Below the pieces are notes generated by a model. That model was not told the DNA's origin, ran no database searches, and worked only from the letters and a program-made list of their open reading frames with translations. The position numbers and the translations under genes are program-made. A stretch of 64,000 nt of DNA from Arthrobacter rhizosphaerae (GTDB lineage: Bacteria; Actinomycetota; Actinomycetes; Actinomycetales; Micrococcaceae): positions 190,099 through 254,098 of the forward strand of contig NZ_JALLAN010000002.1 in assembly GCF_023062595.1 (NCBI RefSeq), written 5' to 3'. Positions 51,335 to 60,640 of this stretch are shown piece by piece. Each line of letters starts with the position of its first letter. Position 1 is the stretch's first letter.

Positions 51335-52210
51335 ATGGCAGAGTTTCAAGGAGGCCAAAGAGTGTTGTCCTACCGTTTGTCGCTGCCGGACGCAGCGCCC
51401 ACCGCGGTCGTTGTTGCCATCCACGGCCTCGTGGAGTCGGCGGCGTGCCTGGAGGCCGCTTTTCCGGACTGGGTTTCCGCCGGTTGGGCGGTCCTGGCCT
51501 TGGACCTGCGCGGACACGGGAACTCGCCCCGCTGGTCAGATGACGATCTTCAGAGGCATCCAGGGGACGTTATGGTGCAGGACGTTCTCGAAACCTTCAG
51601 CGCCGCGGAGCTTCAGGTACTGGAGAGCCTCCCCGCGCTGTACTACGGGCATTCTGCCGGTGGCGGGGTGGCAGCAGCCGTCGCGACGGCGGCTTTGCAG
51701 TCCGGAAGGGGAACGTTTGTTCCGGCGGGCGTGCTCCTCGAAGATCCCTTTTGGCGGCTTCCCGTCACACCTTTTCAGGAGCGCAGTGTGGCCGAAAGCG
51801 CCCACGCACACCTTGTTGACGTCCAGTCAAGAACAGCTCCGGAGCGCAGGGCCATCAGGAAGCGCGAATGGCCCAACTGGAGTGCCGCTGAGATACTCCG
51901 GAGCTGCCAGGCGCAGGAGGATTGCGATCCCCGCGTCGTCCTGAACGGCAACGTTATTCCCGCAACGCCATGGCCGGACCTGGTTGCTACCCTGACGAAC
52001 TCCACCGTTCCCGTCCTCATCATCACGGGAACAGTTCGAACCGGGATCACGCCTGAACACCAGCGTTTTGCCCTGGAAGCCGGCGCCCGCGTGGAGGTCT
52101 TTGAGGGCGCATCCCACTTCGTCCGCCGGGACACGGAGGACAGGTTCATGCGCGCCGCCGCATCCTTCTTTATCGCCAGTTTGTCAGCGACTGTTGCGGC
52201 TCCTGGCTAA
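51335..52210 (+). CDS. Alpha/beta hydrolase
   Basis: The 291-residue product shows AIHGLVESAACLE, LDLRGHGNSPRW, the nucleophile elbow YYGHSAGGG and a C-terminal His in EGASHFVRRD. It is an esterase or hydrolase of unknown substrate. Its stop codon overlaps that of the convergent gene at 52207. It lies at the edge of the resorcylate cluster and may or may not belong to it. Confidence 0.82.
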   Translation: MAEFQGGQRVLSYRLSLPDAAPTAVVVAIHGLVESAACLEAAFPDWVSAGWAVLALDLRGHGNSPRWSDDDLQRHPGDVMVQDVLETFSAAELQVLESLPALYYGHSAGGGVAAAVATAALQSGRGTFVPAGVLLEDPFWRLPVTPFQERSVAESAHAHLVDVQSRTAPERRAIRKREWPNWSAAEILRSCQAQEDCDPRVVLNGNVIPATPWPDLVATLTNSTVPVLIITGTVRTGITPEHQRFALEAGARVEVFEGASHFVRRDTEDRFMRAAASFFIASLSATVAAPG

Positions 52211-52884
52211 GCAGCTGCCCCTGTCGTCAGGAAGGTGAAAAGCTCGACGGCGGGACCGTTCCCCGCCGATTCCGGGTTGACCGGTCTGGAGTCCATCGCG
52301 ATGGAGAAATGGGTGTGGTGCTGAACCGGGTCCGGAAGAGGTCCGGCAATCCTGACTCCCGGAACGGCCTGAAGCTCGCTCAATTGCTGCACGGCCAGGT
52401 CAGATCGCCCGTCCAGCAGCGCCAAGGCGGTAAATCCGTGATCCACTATGGCCGCCGTTTGGTTCACGTGTTCCGAGATGCCCAGCTCCCTCAATAACCG
52501 GGCAAAATAGACGCCGCTAGGTCCGTTCCGTGAGTAGGCTACGGAGCGCGCCGCCATCAGGGCAGCGATGAGCGACCTTACGGTGGAAACGTCTGGAGGG
52601 TCCGTCCCGGGAGGAACCGCGACGCCGATGCCGGACTTAGCGAACGGCGCCAGCGAGGTGGGATCCAGGAACCCCGTTGCCCCCAGCCGCTCCACGGCTG
52701 CGGTGACGCCGATGACGACATCCGGGCGGGCGCCGTCGTCGATTTCCTGGAGGAGAACGTTCGTCGGAGCATAGTGTGCTTCCACCGTTTGCCCTGACAC
52801 TTGCCTGAATTCAAGGAGTCGCTCTTCGACTGCTTTTCGCAAGGCGATGGCGCAGAACAGGGACAATCCGTGGCTTAGCTGCAT
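52207..52884 (-). CDS. ModA-like substrate-binding-domain protein without signal peptide
   Basis: The 225-residue product has the type II periplasmic-binding fold of molybdate-type binding proteins (LLQEIDDGARPDVVIGVTAA, VAYSRNGPSGVYFARLLREL, VQQLSELQAVPGVRIAGPLP). There is no clear signal peptide or lipobox. It is the last gene of the minus-strand resorcylate operon, eight bases after the dioxygenase. A cytosolic ligand-binding or accessory role for an aromatic intermediate is possible, but no function is established. Confidence 0.75.
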   Translation of the reverse strand: MQLSHGLSLFCAIALRKAVEERLLEFRQVSGQTVEAHYAPTNVLLQEIDDGARPDVVIGVTAAVERLGATGFLDPTSLAPFAKSGIGVAVPPGTDPPDVSTVRSLIAALMAARSVAYSRNGPSGVYFARLLRELGISEHVNQTAAIVDHGFTALALLDGRSDLAVQQLSELQAVPGVRIAGPLPDPVQHHTHFSIAMDSRPVNPESAGNGPAVELFTFLTTGAAA

Positions 52885-52892
52885 GGCAATGC

Positions 52893-53819
52893 TCAGACCT
52901 CAGCCGGGGCCAAGACAATGTCGAACCGCGTGCGGGCCCAGTCGCGGCCGGACAAGTCCCGGCCGTCGGGAGTTGGCCTGCCCGGCGCCTGGAGTTCGAA
53001 TCTTTTGATCAGGGATTCCTTGACGCCGAAGACGCTGTCGCCGATATCGATCCGGGGATCACCCTCCACGAAGATGTGCGTCACCAGAGTCCTCAGCCCC
53101 GCGGCCGTGACCATGAAATGCAGGTGGGAGGCGCGGACAGGGGAACGGCCGGTAGCTTCAAGCATTTTGCCGACGGGTCCATCATGGGGAATCGGATAGG
53201 GCGTCGGGGTGAGGCCCCAGAACGCGTACTTGCCGTCCTCGTCCGAAAACAAGTGGGCGCGTCCGGCAACCCGGTGGTCTGTGTACTGGACGTCGTAAAA
53301 ACCGTCTTCGTCCGCTTCCCAGACCTCGATCCGCGCCCCCGGGACAGGACGCCCCTCAGTATCGGTAACTGTTCCTTCAACCCAGCATGGCTGCCCCGCG
53401 GCTTCTCCGGCGATGTCCCCGCCGATGGGGATCTCCGGCGCATCGGTGACGAAAAAGGGTCCAAAAACCGTGGCCTCGGTGGCGCTCTTGTGAGCCTGGT
53501 TGTTGATGGCGATGGTCTGCATAGAGGCTCCGAGGACATCCGAGAGCAGGATGAACTCCTGCCGGGTGTCATCAGTGATGTGGCCGGCGGCTGTCAGGAA
53601 AGCGATGCCCGCGTTCCATTCCTCCTCGGTCAGGCGCACTTCGCGGATGAAGGCGTGCAGATGCCGGGTCAGGGACTGCATGAGTTGCCTGAGCCGGGGG
53701 TCTTCCGTTTTATCGAAAGAAGCGACGACGGTGTCCACAAGGGACTGCTCGACGGCGGCCTGCTCGGCAGTGATTTCGTGTGGACGCAGATGCCGGCTGC
53801 TTTGGATTGTCTCAGACAT
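52893..53819 (-). CDS. tsdC: Hydroxyquinol 1,2-dioxygenase (intradiol)
   Basis: The 308-residue product has the intradiol dioxygenase N-terminal helical dimer domain (about 20-110). The non-haem iron(III) domain follows, with [20 protein letters not shown], the iron tyrosines in the YDVQYTD region and the iron histidines in ASHLHFMV. It cleaves hydroxyquinol to maleylacetate, the substrate of the next enzyme. The ATG at 53819 follows AAGGAAG and overlaps the end of the maleylacetate reductase gene by eight bases. The symbol follows the Rhodococcus tsd cluster. Confidence 0.88.
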   Translation of the reverse strand: MSETIQSSRHLRPHEITAEQAAVEQSLVDTVVASFDKTEDPRLRQLMQSLTRHLHAFIREVRLTEEEWNAGIAFLTAAGHITDDTRQEFILLSDVLGASMQTIAINNQAHKSATEATVFGPFFVTDAPEIPIGGDIAGEAAGQPCWVEGTVTDTEGRPVPGARIEVWEADEDGFYDVQYTDHRVAGRAHLFSDEDGKYAFWGLTPTPYPIPHDGPVGKMLEATGRSPVRASHLHFMVTAAGLRTLVTHIFVEGDPRIDIGDSVFGVKESLIKRFELQAPGRPTPDGRDLSGRDWARTRFDIVLAPAEV

Positions 53820-54924
53820 GGCTGGCTTCCTTGTTCCTGGTTGGATCAGAGGTTGCTGGATCAGAGGCCGGGGTGGTTCCGGAGTAGGCGGCACGGAGGA
53901 GTTCCTCCAGATTCGCCGCTGTGACAGGGCGGGGGTTTCCGGCAGGAATGGCCGGCAGGATCAGTTCCACGGCTTGAGGGATGTTGGCCTCCAGGAGGCC
54001 GTGTTCCTTCAGCGCAGTTGGCGCGTCCAGAGTGGAGCGGAGAGCGTTAAGCCCGGTGACGGCGTCGTCAGCCCCCAACGCCGCCGCAATCCGGCGCTCC
54101 GCGTCAGGCGCGAACGGCGCGTTGAACGCAAGGACATACGGCAGGACGGTGGCGTGGGTCTCGGCGTGGGGCATGTTGTAAGCCCCTCCGAGCACGTGGC
54201 AGATCTTATGGTGCATCCCCGAACCAGCCGAGGCGAAGGCCACCGCTGAGAGATAGGCGCCATACAGGGCCTGCTCCCGGCCGGGAAGGTCCTGGGGATT
54301 GTCCTTGATACGGGGAAGCCCGCTGGCAAGGGCACGAATGCCTTCCGCCCCCAGTGCCTGGTTAATAGGATCGGCCCGGGGAGCCCACATGGAATCGACG
54401 CAGTGTGCCAAGGCGTTCAGGCCTGAAGCGACCGAGAGCCGGGGCGGCAGCGAAAAGGTCAGCTCGGCGTCGTAAATCACCGTTCCGGGAAGGACATTGT
54501 TGTCCACCCCCGTCGCCTTCCTGGACGCTTCCGTCAGACCCCACACATTGGTGGCTTCCGAACCGGCGTATGTGGTGGGCACCGCGATAATCGGAAGCTT
54601 CGTGGTCATGGCGACGGCCTTGGCCAGCCCGGTGGTGGAACCGCCACCAACACAGACGAGAAGGTCGATGCCGTGCTCGATTGCCGCTGCGCGGGCCTTC
54701 TCTGCCTTTTCGATGGGCACATGCGGTGCTACATCGCTGTAATAAAGGGCGACGTCGATGCCTGCGCTGACCCTCTCCACGATGGGCGCTTCGAACTCGC
54801 TGGCAATCACCATGACCCGCGTTGCACCGAGACGATCCACTTCGGCGCTGAGGTTCTGCGCAGCCTTCCCCGTGCCGAAACGGACGCGCTGTCCCAAAGT
54901 CACATGCTCAAAAGTCAGAGTCAT
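53812..54924 (-). CDS. tsdD: Maleylacetate reductase
   Basis: The 370-residue product is a short iron-containing-alcohol-dehydrogenase-family enzyme with [19 protein letters not shown] and [14 protein letters not shown], and histidines at [20 protein letters not shown]. It reduces maleylacetate to 3-oxoadipate with NAD(P)H. It sits between the decarboxylase (11 bp upstream) and the hydroxyquinol dioxygenase in one operon. Confidence 0.9.
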   Translation of the reverse strand: MTLTFEHVTLGQRVRFGTGKAAQNLSAEVDRLGATRVMVIASEFEAPIVERVSAGIDVALYYSDVAPHVPIEKAEKARAAAIEHGIDLLVCVGGGSTTGLAKAVAMTTKLPIIAVPTTYAGSEATNVWGLTEASRKATGVDNNVLPGTVIYDAELTFSLPPRLSVASGLNALAHCVDSMWAPRADPINQALGAEGIRALASGLPRIKDNPQDLPGREQALYGAYLSAVAFASAGSGMHHKICHVLGGAYNMPHAETHATVLPYVLAFNAPFAPDAERRIAAALGADDAVTGLNALRSTLDAPTALKEHGLLEANIPQAVELILPAIPAGNPRPVTAANLEELLRAAYSGTTPASDPATSDPTRNKEASHV

Positions 54925-54935
54925 TGATCTACTTC

Positions 54936-55943
54936 CTAAACGGCTCCGGCAGAAACCAGTCCGGTTGCCGCATCCGCACTGCTGCCCAGCCGCAAAAGCT
55001 TCTCGGCGTTGCGGAAACTGATCTTCTCGCGATCCGATTCACTGATGGGTGCGGTGTCCAGGAACTTCGCTGCTTCCTCGATGGTCTCGAAGGGGTAGTC
55101 AGTACCAAAGAGAATGTGGTCTGCACCCACCGCAAGCATCGCGCACAGCAGCGGAGCGGGGGAACACACTCCGCTGGTGGTGATATAGAGGTTGTCCCGA
55201 AGGTATTCGGAGGGCTTTCCCTTGGCCAGTTCGATGCCGTGGTGATTGTGGAAGTCCCACCTGGAGTCCAGCCGCCACAGGACATACGGCAGGCCCTCGC
55301 CCATGTGTCCCAGCAGCAGCTTGGCGTTCGGGAAGTCGTCAAACACTCCGCCGAAAATCAACCTGAGCGCGTGGGTGGACGTGTCGATGCCCCAGCTCCA
55401 CATGGGGCCAACCAGCTCAGGATGCCCGCTCAGCACATCTGCGGTGTCCACGCCGTTGGCCGGGTGCAGATACAGCGGCACGTCGAGTCCTTCGGCCATT
55501 TCCCAGACGACACGAAGCTTGGGGTCATCGAGGTACATGCCGTTGGTGTGGGCGTTGACCAGGGCACCCTTCATGCCAAGTTCAGTGACAGCACGTTGTA
55601 GTTCCTTGGCTGCGGCTTGGGGGTCCTGCAGGGGAAGGGCTGCGAAGCCCGAGAAGCGGGTGGGGCGTTCCGCCATGACTCCGGCGAGGAAGTCATTAAC
55701 CGTTTTGGTCTTGGCCACCGCGGTTGCCGGATCCTTCTCCGCCTGGATGCCGGGGGAGTTCAAGGAGAGGACTTCCATGTCGATTCCGTGGAGGTCCATT
55801 TCAGGAAGTCGCTCTTCGGTGAAGTCGAGAAGCCGCCTCGAGGCATCGGCCCACGCCTGGGGCTGGGCAATGGAACTGGTGCTGGCTCCGTACCCCACCA
55901 GGTCCGGAGTGACGAAGTGTTCTTCGAGGGCAATCTTCTTCAT
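54936..55943 (-). CDS. tsdA: Gamma-resorcylate (2,6-dihydroxybenzoate) decarboxylase
   Basis: The 335-residue amidohydrolase begins MKKIALEEHF and has the metal-site histidines in PLYLHPANG and LLGHMGEGLPY, and the aspartate in LFGTDYPFE. These are features of the ACMSD/gamma-resorcylate decarboxylase group, which decarboxylates without oxygen or cofactor. The operon downstream handles hydroxyquinol, so 2,6-dihydroxybenzoate to resorcinol is the best assignment. The start follows AAAGGAG. It is first in its operon and divergent from the hydroxylase. Confidence 0.87.
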   Translation of the reverse strand: MKKIALEEHFVTPDLVGYGASTSSIAQPQAWADASRRLLDFTEERLPEMDLHGIDMEVLSLNSPGIQAEKDPATAVAKTKTVNDFLAGVMAERPTRFSGFAALPLQDPQAAAKELQRAVTELGMKGALVNAHTNGMYLDDPKLRVVWEMAEGLDVPLYLHPANGVDTADVLSGHPELVGPMWSWGIDTSTHALRLIFGGVFDDFPNAKLLLGHMGEGLPYVLWRLDSRWDFHNHHGIELAKGKPSEYLRDNLYITTSGVCSPAPLLCAMLAVGADHILFGTDYPFETIEEAAKFLDTAPISESDREKISFRNAEKLLRLGSSADAATGLVSAGAV

Positions 55944-55970
55944 AACGATCTCCTTTGGCCGTAAATCAAT

Positions 55971-56013
55971 TCACTAATATGCATTGACTTCACTAATAAT
56001 GAATCCTACTCTG
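55971..56013 (+). promoter_or_regulatory. Resorcylate divergent promoter with TTCACTAATA repeats
   Basis: TTGACT at 55985-55990 and TACTCT at 56008-56013, 17 bp apart, form a promoter for the hydroxylase-transporter unit. TTCACTAATA occurs at 55971-55980 and 55990-55999 (19-bp period), the second copy lying between the two boxes. TGAAT at 56001-56005 adds an inverted ATTCA half-site. This is the likely target of the IclR regulator at 59112. Confidence 0.7.
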
Positions 56014-56067
56014 GCACTGTGTCAAGGATCACAGGAGTGGTCCGATCCAGGGAATTTGAGGATGACG

Positions 56068-57609
56068 ATGGAAAAATTTGATGTTGCCGTTGTGGGGTAC
56101 GGCCCGGTGGGAATGGCCACGGCAGCGCTGCTGGGCCAGGCCGGACACAAGGTGGTGGTGCTGGAAAGATACTCAGGGCTCTACAACCTGCCCCGTGCCG
56201 CTATTTTCGACGACGAAACCATGCGGACCTTCGCCCGCCTGGGGATCGCACAGGAACTGCTCCCCAAGGTCAACGCCCAGCGCAATTACGAGTGGCGCAA
56301 CGCCTCCGGTGAACTGCTGATTGAACACGAGTTCGCCCTCAAGGGGGCGTCGGGGTGGGCGGAGTGGTACATGATGTACCAGCCTGAGCTCGAGGACGCC
56401 CTGGGCCGTCTTTGCCGGTCCCTGCCCAACGTGACCGTGCGGTTCAACTCACCGGTCGACGGCTACGCAGAAACCGCAGACGGTGTGGAGGTGAACTGCC
56501 CGGACGGCGTTGTCACCGCCGGCTATGTGGTGGCGTGCGACGGCGGGAACGGCTTTACGCGCGGATGGTTGGGTTCAGAGCTGGAAGACTTCGGCTTTTC
56601 CGAACCATGGCTGGTCTGCGATTTCCGGCTCACCGGTGAGGTTGACCTCCCGCACGCACGCCAGGTCTGCGATCCGCGGCAGCCCCAGTCCGTCATTTCG
56701 CTGGGCCCCTCCCACCACCGCTTCAGCTTTATGCTCGATTCCGAAGAGGCCTTTCTTGTGGAGCGGGATCCTGAGAAGGTATGGGCCAGGGTAGTCAATT
56801 ATCTGTCGCCGAATCAGGCAGAGCTCATCCGCGTGGCAACGTACACCTTCCGCTCCCTCATAGCCGGGTCGTGGCGGCAGGGGCGGATTCTCTTGGCGGG
56901 AGATGCCGCCCATCAGATGCCGCCGTTCCTCGGTCAAGGGATGTGCTCCGGGATCCGGGACGCCCAGAACCTCGCTTTTAAACTTGACCTTGTGCTCACG
57001 GGCAGGGCCGAGGACACTGTTCTTGACAGCTACCAGACCGAGCGCGAGCCCCATGTTGCGGCAGTTGTCCAGAAGGGTATCGAGCTCGGCAAGGTCCAGA
57101 CCATGCGTGATCCTGAGAAGGCCCGGCAGCGTGACCTCCAGTTCCTGGAAAACCGCCGGAACAATATGAAGCCGGAGAAACTGAGATTTCCGGGGCTGGG
57201 GCCGGGGTTCATTGCAACCACCGACCATCCCGCCAACGGCCGGCTTTTCATCCAGGACGAAGTCCGGACTGATACCACGTCAGCCCTGTTCGACGACGTC
57301 TTCGGCTACGGATTCCGTCTCCTCTGCGATGCCAGGTGGTACTCGGAGGCAGCCCTGTCCGCTACAACCGAGTGCGGAGACGTCGTCGTGATTGACCCGG
57401 ATTCCGGCGAGGTCAGCGGTTCCTTTACAGACGTCAACGGGAGTTACCTGAACTGGTTCCGGGACAACGATTGCGGCGCTGTCCTGGTCCGTCCTGATTT
57501 TTATGTGTTCGGCGCCGCGCGCACAGCCAGCGAGTACGAATCCCTCGTCCATGAATACCAAAAAGCCTGCTCAACGGTGAGCAGCACGGCAGCATCAGTA
57601 GGAGTGTAA
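56068..57609 (+). CDS. tsdB: Resorcinol hydroxylase (FAD monooxygenase)
   Basis: The 513-residue product is an MhpA-like flavin monooxygenase with the FAD site VAVVGYGPVGMATAALLGQA, the motif ACDGGNGFTRGWLG and ILLAGDAAHQMPPFLGQGMC. It ends with a thioredoxin-like C-terminal domain. It should hydroxylate resorcinol to hydroxyquinol. I prefer the ATG at 56068, six bases after GAGG, over the in-frame ATG at 56062. A still longer frame would include the promoter. Confidence 0.87.
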   Translation: MEKFDVAVVGYGPVGMATAALLGQAGHKVVVLERYSGLYNLPRAAIFDDETMRTFARLGIAQELLPKVNAQRNYEWRNASGELLIEHEFALKGASGWAEWYMMYQPELEDALGRLCRSLPNVTVRFNSPVDGYAETADGVEVNCPDGVVTAGYVVACDGGNGFTRGWLGSELEDFGFSEPWLVCDFRLTGEVDLPHARQVCDPRQPQSVISLGPSHHRFSFMLDSEEAFLVERDPEKVWARVVNYLSPNQAELIRVATYTFRSLIAGSWRQGRILLAGDAAHQMPPFLGQGMCSGIRDAQNLAFKLDLVLTGRAEDTVLDSYQTEREPHVAAVVQKGIELGKVQTMRDPEKARQRDLQFLENRRNNMKPEKLRFPGLGPGFIATTDHPANGRLFIQDEVRTDTTSALFDDVFGYGFRLLCDARWYSEAALSATTECGDVVVIDPDSGEVSGSFTDVNGSYLNWFRDNDCGAVLVRPDFYVFGAARTASEYESLVHEYQKACSTVSSTAASVGV

Positions 57610-57612
57610 GCC

Positions 57613-58959
57613 ATGTCCACAATCCATAAGAAAGCCGGGCCTGGGGAAGTCCGCACCATTACCGAACGCATGCTGCTGGCCGTTGCCTTTGTCATCGCCA
57701 TGCTCGAGGGGTACGACCTCGCCGTTTATGGCGTTTCAGTTCCCGCTCTGCTGGCCGACAAGTCGCTGGCCATCGACAAGGCGTCAGCCGGTGTCCTGGG
57801 CTCAGTCGTGGGAGCCGGAATGCTGATCGGCGCAGCCCTCGCCGGTGCCTTGATGCGCAGGATCGGAGCCCTGCGGCTGATTCTGGCAAGCTGCATGGTT
57901 TTCTCCGCGGGCATGGTGGTCTCGGCCGTGGCCCAGAACGTGGCACTTTTCGGAATTGGCCGGGCGTTCGTTGGCCTCGGGCTTGGTATCGTCCTGCCCA
58001 CGCTCCTGGCTTATGTGGCAGATCTTTCCGTCCCTCAGCACCGTAACCGCAACACCGGAATAGTCATGGCCGGCTATGCAGCGGGCGGGCTTGCAGCCCC
58101 GCTGCTGGGCGCGGCACTCCTCCCTTCCACCTCGTTCCGTTGGCTGTACATCATCGGAGTCATTCCAGCTCTGGTCATCCTGCCGTTCGCATGGAAACTG
58201 CTACCGGTTCCTCCTGTCCACCTGCTCCGGACCGGCAAGGTTGCCGAGGCACACCGTCTCAGCGAGTCGATGGGCTTGCCGACACCGGTACTGACGCTGG
58301 CCGGCAAACGGCACCTTGCTGGAATCGGCCCGCTGTTTGCTCCCGGGATCGCCGGTGCCACACTGCTGTTCTGGGTGATGACGTTCTGTGGCCTCCTGCT
58401 GGTCTTCGGCATCACTGCCTGGCTCCCCACCATGATGCAGGCCAACGGCTATTCCCTGGGTTCGGCACTGCTGCAGACCGCCGCCATGTGGATCGGCGTC
58501 GCTGTCGGAGTCATCATCGGCGGCCGGATTGCCGACCGCATCGGCGCAAAGCCGGTGGTCGTCGTCGCCTTCCTCACCGGCGCGGTCAGCCTTCTGGTGA
58601 TGAGCGTGAACCCCAACGTGGTCATTCTGTTTATCTTTATGTTCCTCAGCGGGGTGGGCTTCATCGGTTCCCAGATTCTGGTCAATGGCTTCATCCTGAC
58701 CCGCTACCCGGACGACATCCGAGGAAGCGGATTGGCATGGGCTCTGTCCTTCGGCCGCGTGGGTGCCATCGTGGGACCGTCATTGGGCGCCTGGGTCATG
58801 ACTTCAGGGCTCTCCGTGGAATGGAACTTCTACGCCTTTGCTATCCCGGCCGTGGTGGGAGCCTTTGCATCGATACTGGTGCCACGCGTCAGGGTGAAGA
58901 CGATTTCGGTTCCTGAGCCCGCACCCCTGTCCCTCAAGGTACCTGCCGCCGAAGCTTAG
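57613..58959 (+). CDS. tsdT: MFS aromatic acid transporter (AAHS family)
   Basis: The 448-residue product has 12 predicted membrane helices and the AAHS signature EGYDLAVYGVSVPALL in helix 1. It starts four bases after the hydroxylase stop and so is co-translated. Uptake of gamma-resorcylate (2,6-dihydroxybenzoate) is inferred from its place in the cluster. It is paralogous to the importer at 43285. Confidence 0.88.
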   Translation: MSTIHKKAGPGEVRTITERMLLAVAFVIAMLEGYDLAVYGVSVPALLADKSLAIDKASAGVLGSVVGAGMLIGAALAGALMRRIGALRLILASCMVFSAGMVVSAVAQNVALFGIGRAFVGLGLGIVLPTLLAYVADLSVPQHRNRNTGIVMAGYAAGGLAAPLLGAALLPSTSFRWLYIIGVIPALVILPFAWKLLPVPPVHLLRTGKVAEAHRLSESMGLPTPVLTLAGKRHLAGIGPLFAPGIAGATLLFWVMTFCGLLLVFGITAWLPTMMQANGYSLGSALLQTAAMWIGVAVGVIIGGRIADRIGAKPVVVVAFLTGAVSLLVMSVNPNVVILFIFMFLSGVGFIGSQILVNGFILTRYPDDIRGSGLAWALSFGRVGAIVGPSLGAWVMTSGLSVEWNFYAFAIPAVVGAFASILVPRVRVKTISVPEPAPLSLKVPAAEA

Positions 58960-58993
58960 GCAGGAACAGAGGCCTCAAAGACCAAGTACACTG

Positions 58994-59034
58994 GCCGCAC
59001 CCCGAACCTGCCGCCAAGCAGGCCGGGGTGCGGC
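58994..59034 (+). terminator. Terminator after the transporter
   Basis: GCCGCACCCCG at 58994-59004 pairs perfectly with 59024-59034, with CCTG/CAGG pairing inside, and AAGTGTTTT follows. It separates the hydroxylase-transporter unit from the IclR gene. Confidence 0.85.
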
Positions 59035-59052
59035 AAGTGTTTTGGCTATCCC

Positions 59053-59086
59053 GGGAACCAGCAGTTCTTTGGGAACCAACAGTTTT
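59053..59086 (+). repeat. Tandem GGGAACCARCAGTT repeat before the IclR gene
   Basis: GGGAACCAGCAGTTCTTT (59053-59070) is followed directly by GGGAACCAACAGTTTT (59071-59086) and then GGGAAA. The array lies 26 bp before the IclR start codon and may be an autoregulatory site. Confidence 0.5.
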
Positions 59087-59111
59087 GGGAAAGACAGGGG
59101 AGTGAGCTGAT

Positions 59112-59909
59112 TTGAGCGAGTCGGAGCAGGAGTCGGCCGCGGAGCGCCAGGGCATCCAATCCGTTGAGTTGGCGATGCGGATACTGCGGGCTCTCGAGGA
59201 CGGCGGCGGGCCCATGCCGCTCTCCGAAATCGCTGAGCGCAGCGGCTTCCAGGCCAACAAGGCGCACCGCTACCTGGTCAGCCTGGTCCGCTCCGGACTT
59301 GCCTCACAATCACCGAAGACAGGCAGATACGACTTCGGTCCCGCGATGCGGCGGCTAGGCGCAGAATCGCTACGCCGGACCAATGAAGTCTCGGTGGCCT
59401 CGGACTACGCCATGAGGCTTCGGGACGCCTGCGGCCACTCGGTGAATCTTTCCGTTTGGGGCGAAGACGGACCTGTCGTGGTCCGTTGGGATTACGGATC
59501 GCACGCACTGCCTTTCAACGTTCGAGTCGGTGCCAAACTCCCGATGTTAACCTCCTCGGGAGGGCTCATCTTCCTCGCCTACTTGCCCGAATCGATGTCA
59601 GCCGCTGTGTTGGCTGCCGACCGCGCACGCCTGAGCGCCGAGGCGTACTCCGACGCCGAGATCAACAGGAAGCGGCAGGAAGTCCTCCACGCCGGTTACG
59701 CGGTGACCTCGGGCGGGATTATCCCTGGCGTTTCCTCGGTAGCCGCTCCCGTCTTTTCTTCGGTCGACTCGCTGCCCCTGGCCATCACGGTGGTCTTCCC
59801 TGCCGAAGACGTGGACAAGGCTGAGCTTGAAAAGGTGACAGCGGCGCTGCTTGAAACCGCCCGCACTGTCTCCAACGAACTGGGCGTCTCCTCGGACAAG
59901 GCGTCCTGA
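59112..59909 (+). CDS. tsdR: IclR-family regulator of the resorcylate cluster
   Basis: The 265-residue product starts at a TTG with GGGGAG upstream. It has an N-terminal winged helix (about 15-75, with MPLSEIAERSGFQANKAHRY) and an IclR effector domain (GHSVNLSVWGEDGPVVVRWD, and a C-terminal SSVAAPVFSSVDSLPLAITV). It is the only regulator in the cluster and should control the divergent operons at 55943/56068. Confidence 0.88.
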   Translation: MSESEQESAAERQGIQSVELAMRILRALEDGGGPMPLSEIAERSGFQANKAHRYLVSLVRSGLASQSPKTGRYDFGPAMRRLGAESLRRTNEVSVASDYAMRLRDACGHSVNLSVWGEDGPVVVRWDYGSHALPFNVRVGAKLPMLTSSGGLIFLAYLPESMSAAVLAADRARLSAEAYSDAEINRKRQEVLHAGYAVTSGGIIPGVSSVAAPVFSSVDSLPLAITVVFPAEDVDKAELEKVTAALLETARTVSNELGVSSDKAS

Positions 59910-60125
59910 CGCTGACGCGTTGGATTCCTGCGCCCATTGACTTACAGCGGCGGAGGTCTACCTTTGAAATACGTCAGCAAGGATCTGTTGAGCACAGCTG
60001 CGCTGCGGGGGACAGCGCCGCAAATTCCCCGGTTCCGACCCTCGAAAATGAGGGCGTCGGCCGGTATCCCATCAGCTTGGTGCCGCCCCCAAGCACCCAT
60101 AACCTTCGTCAACAGGTGGTCTCAA

Positions 60126-60524
60126 ATGTCCGTGACTGTTGTTAGTGCCCTCGCAGTTAAATCCTTCGATGCCCCGGACAAGAAACGGTGTCCGGATAAG
60201 GCCGAGTTTGATCTGGTCACCGTGGATGACTTCTCCGTGGTGCGTCTGATTCTCGAGCCAGGCTGGCGGTGGTCCGAGAGCATCAAACCCTTGGAGGAGA
60301 CCGATTACTGCCAGCACAATCACCTGGGATTCTGCCTTTCTGGAGTGTTGGAAGTCGAAACTGCCGAAGGTATCCGGTCCAAAATACGTGCCAATGACAC
60401 CTACACTTTGCCGCCGGGACATGATGAATGGGTGGTGGGCTCAGAGCCGTTTGTCGCCGTCGAATTTCTGGGGACAGCGTCCTACGGCCGGCCCACCAGC
60501 CACGGAGTTCACGCCAGGATCTGA
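60126..60524 (+). CDS. Small cupin protein
   Basis: The 132-residue product is a single cupin barrel with HNHLGFCLSGVLEVETAEG (metal-ligand histidines) and YTLPPGHDEWVVGSEPFVAV. The ATG at 60126 follows AGGTGG; a longer frame would add 63 residues of no family character. It lies 216 bp after the IclR gene; 59910-60125 contains no gene that I can support. Its role, perhaps binding a pathway intermediate, is unknown. Confidence 0.75.
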   Translation: MSVTVVSALAVKSFDAPDKKRCPDKAEFDLVTVDDFSVVRLILEPGWRWSESIKPLEETDYCQHNHLGFCLSGVLEVETAEGIRSKIRANDTYTLPPGHDEWVVGSEPFVAVEFLGTASYGRPTSHGVHARI

Positions 60525-60545
60525 CCGGCTACCAAAGAACGCACG

Positions 60546-60579
60546 CAGGCGCTCGACCGGAAACCCGGACGAGCGCCTG
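60546..60579. terminator. Bidirectional terminator between cupin and glycosidase genes
   Basis: CAGGCGCTCG at 60546-60555 pairs perfectly with 60570-60579, with CCGG/CCGG pairing inside. It separates two convergent genes. Confidence 0.75.
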
Positions 60580-60640
60580 TGTACTGCCTCCTAGTGACCT
60601 AACCAGGTCCTGCTAACCAGCTAAGCCGCGAGCATGGTTG

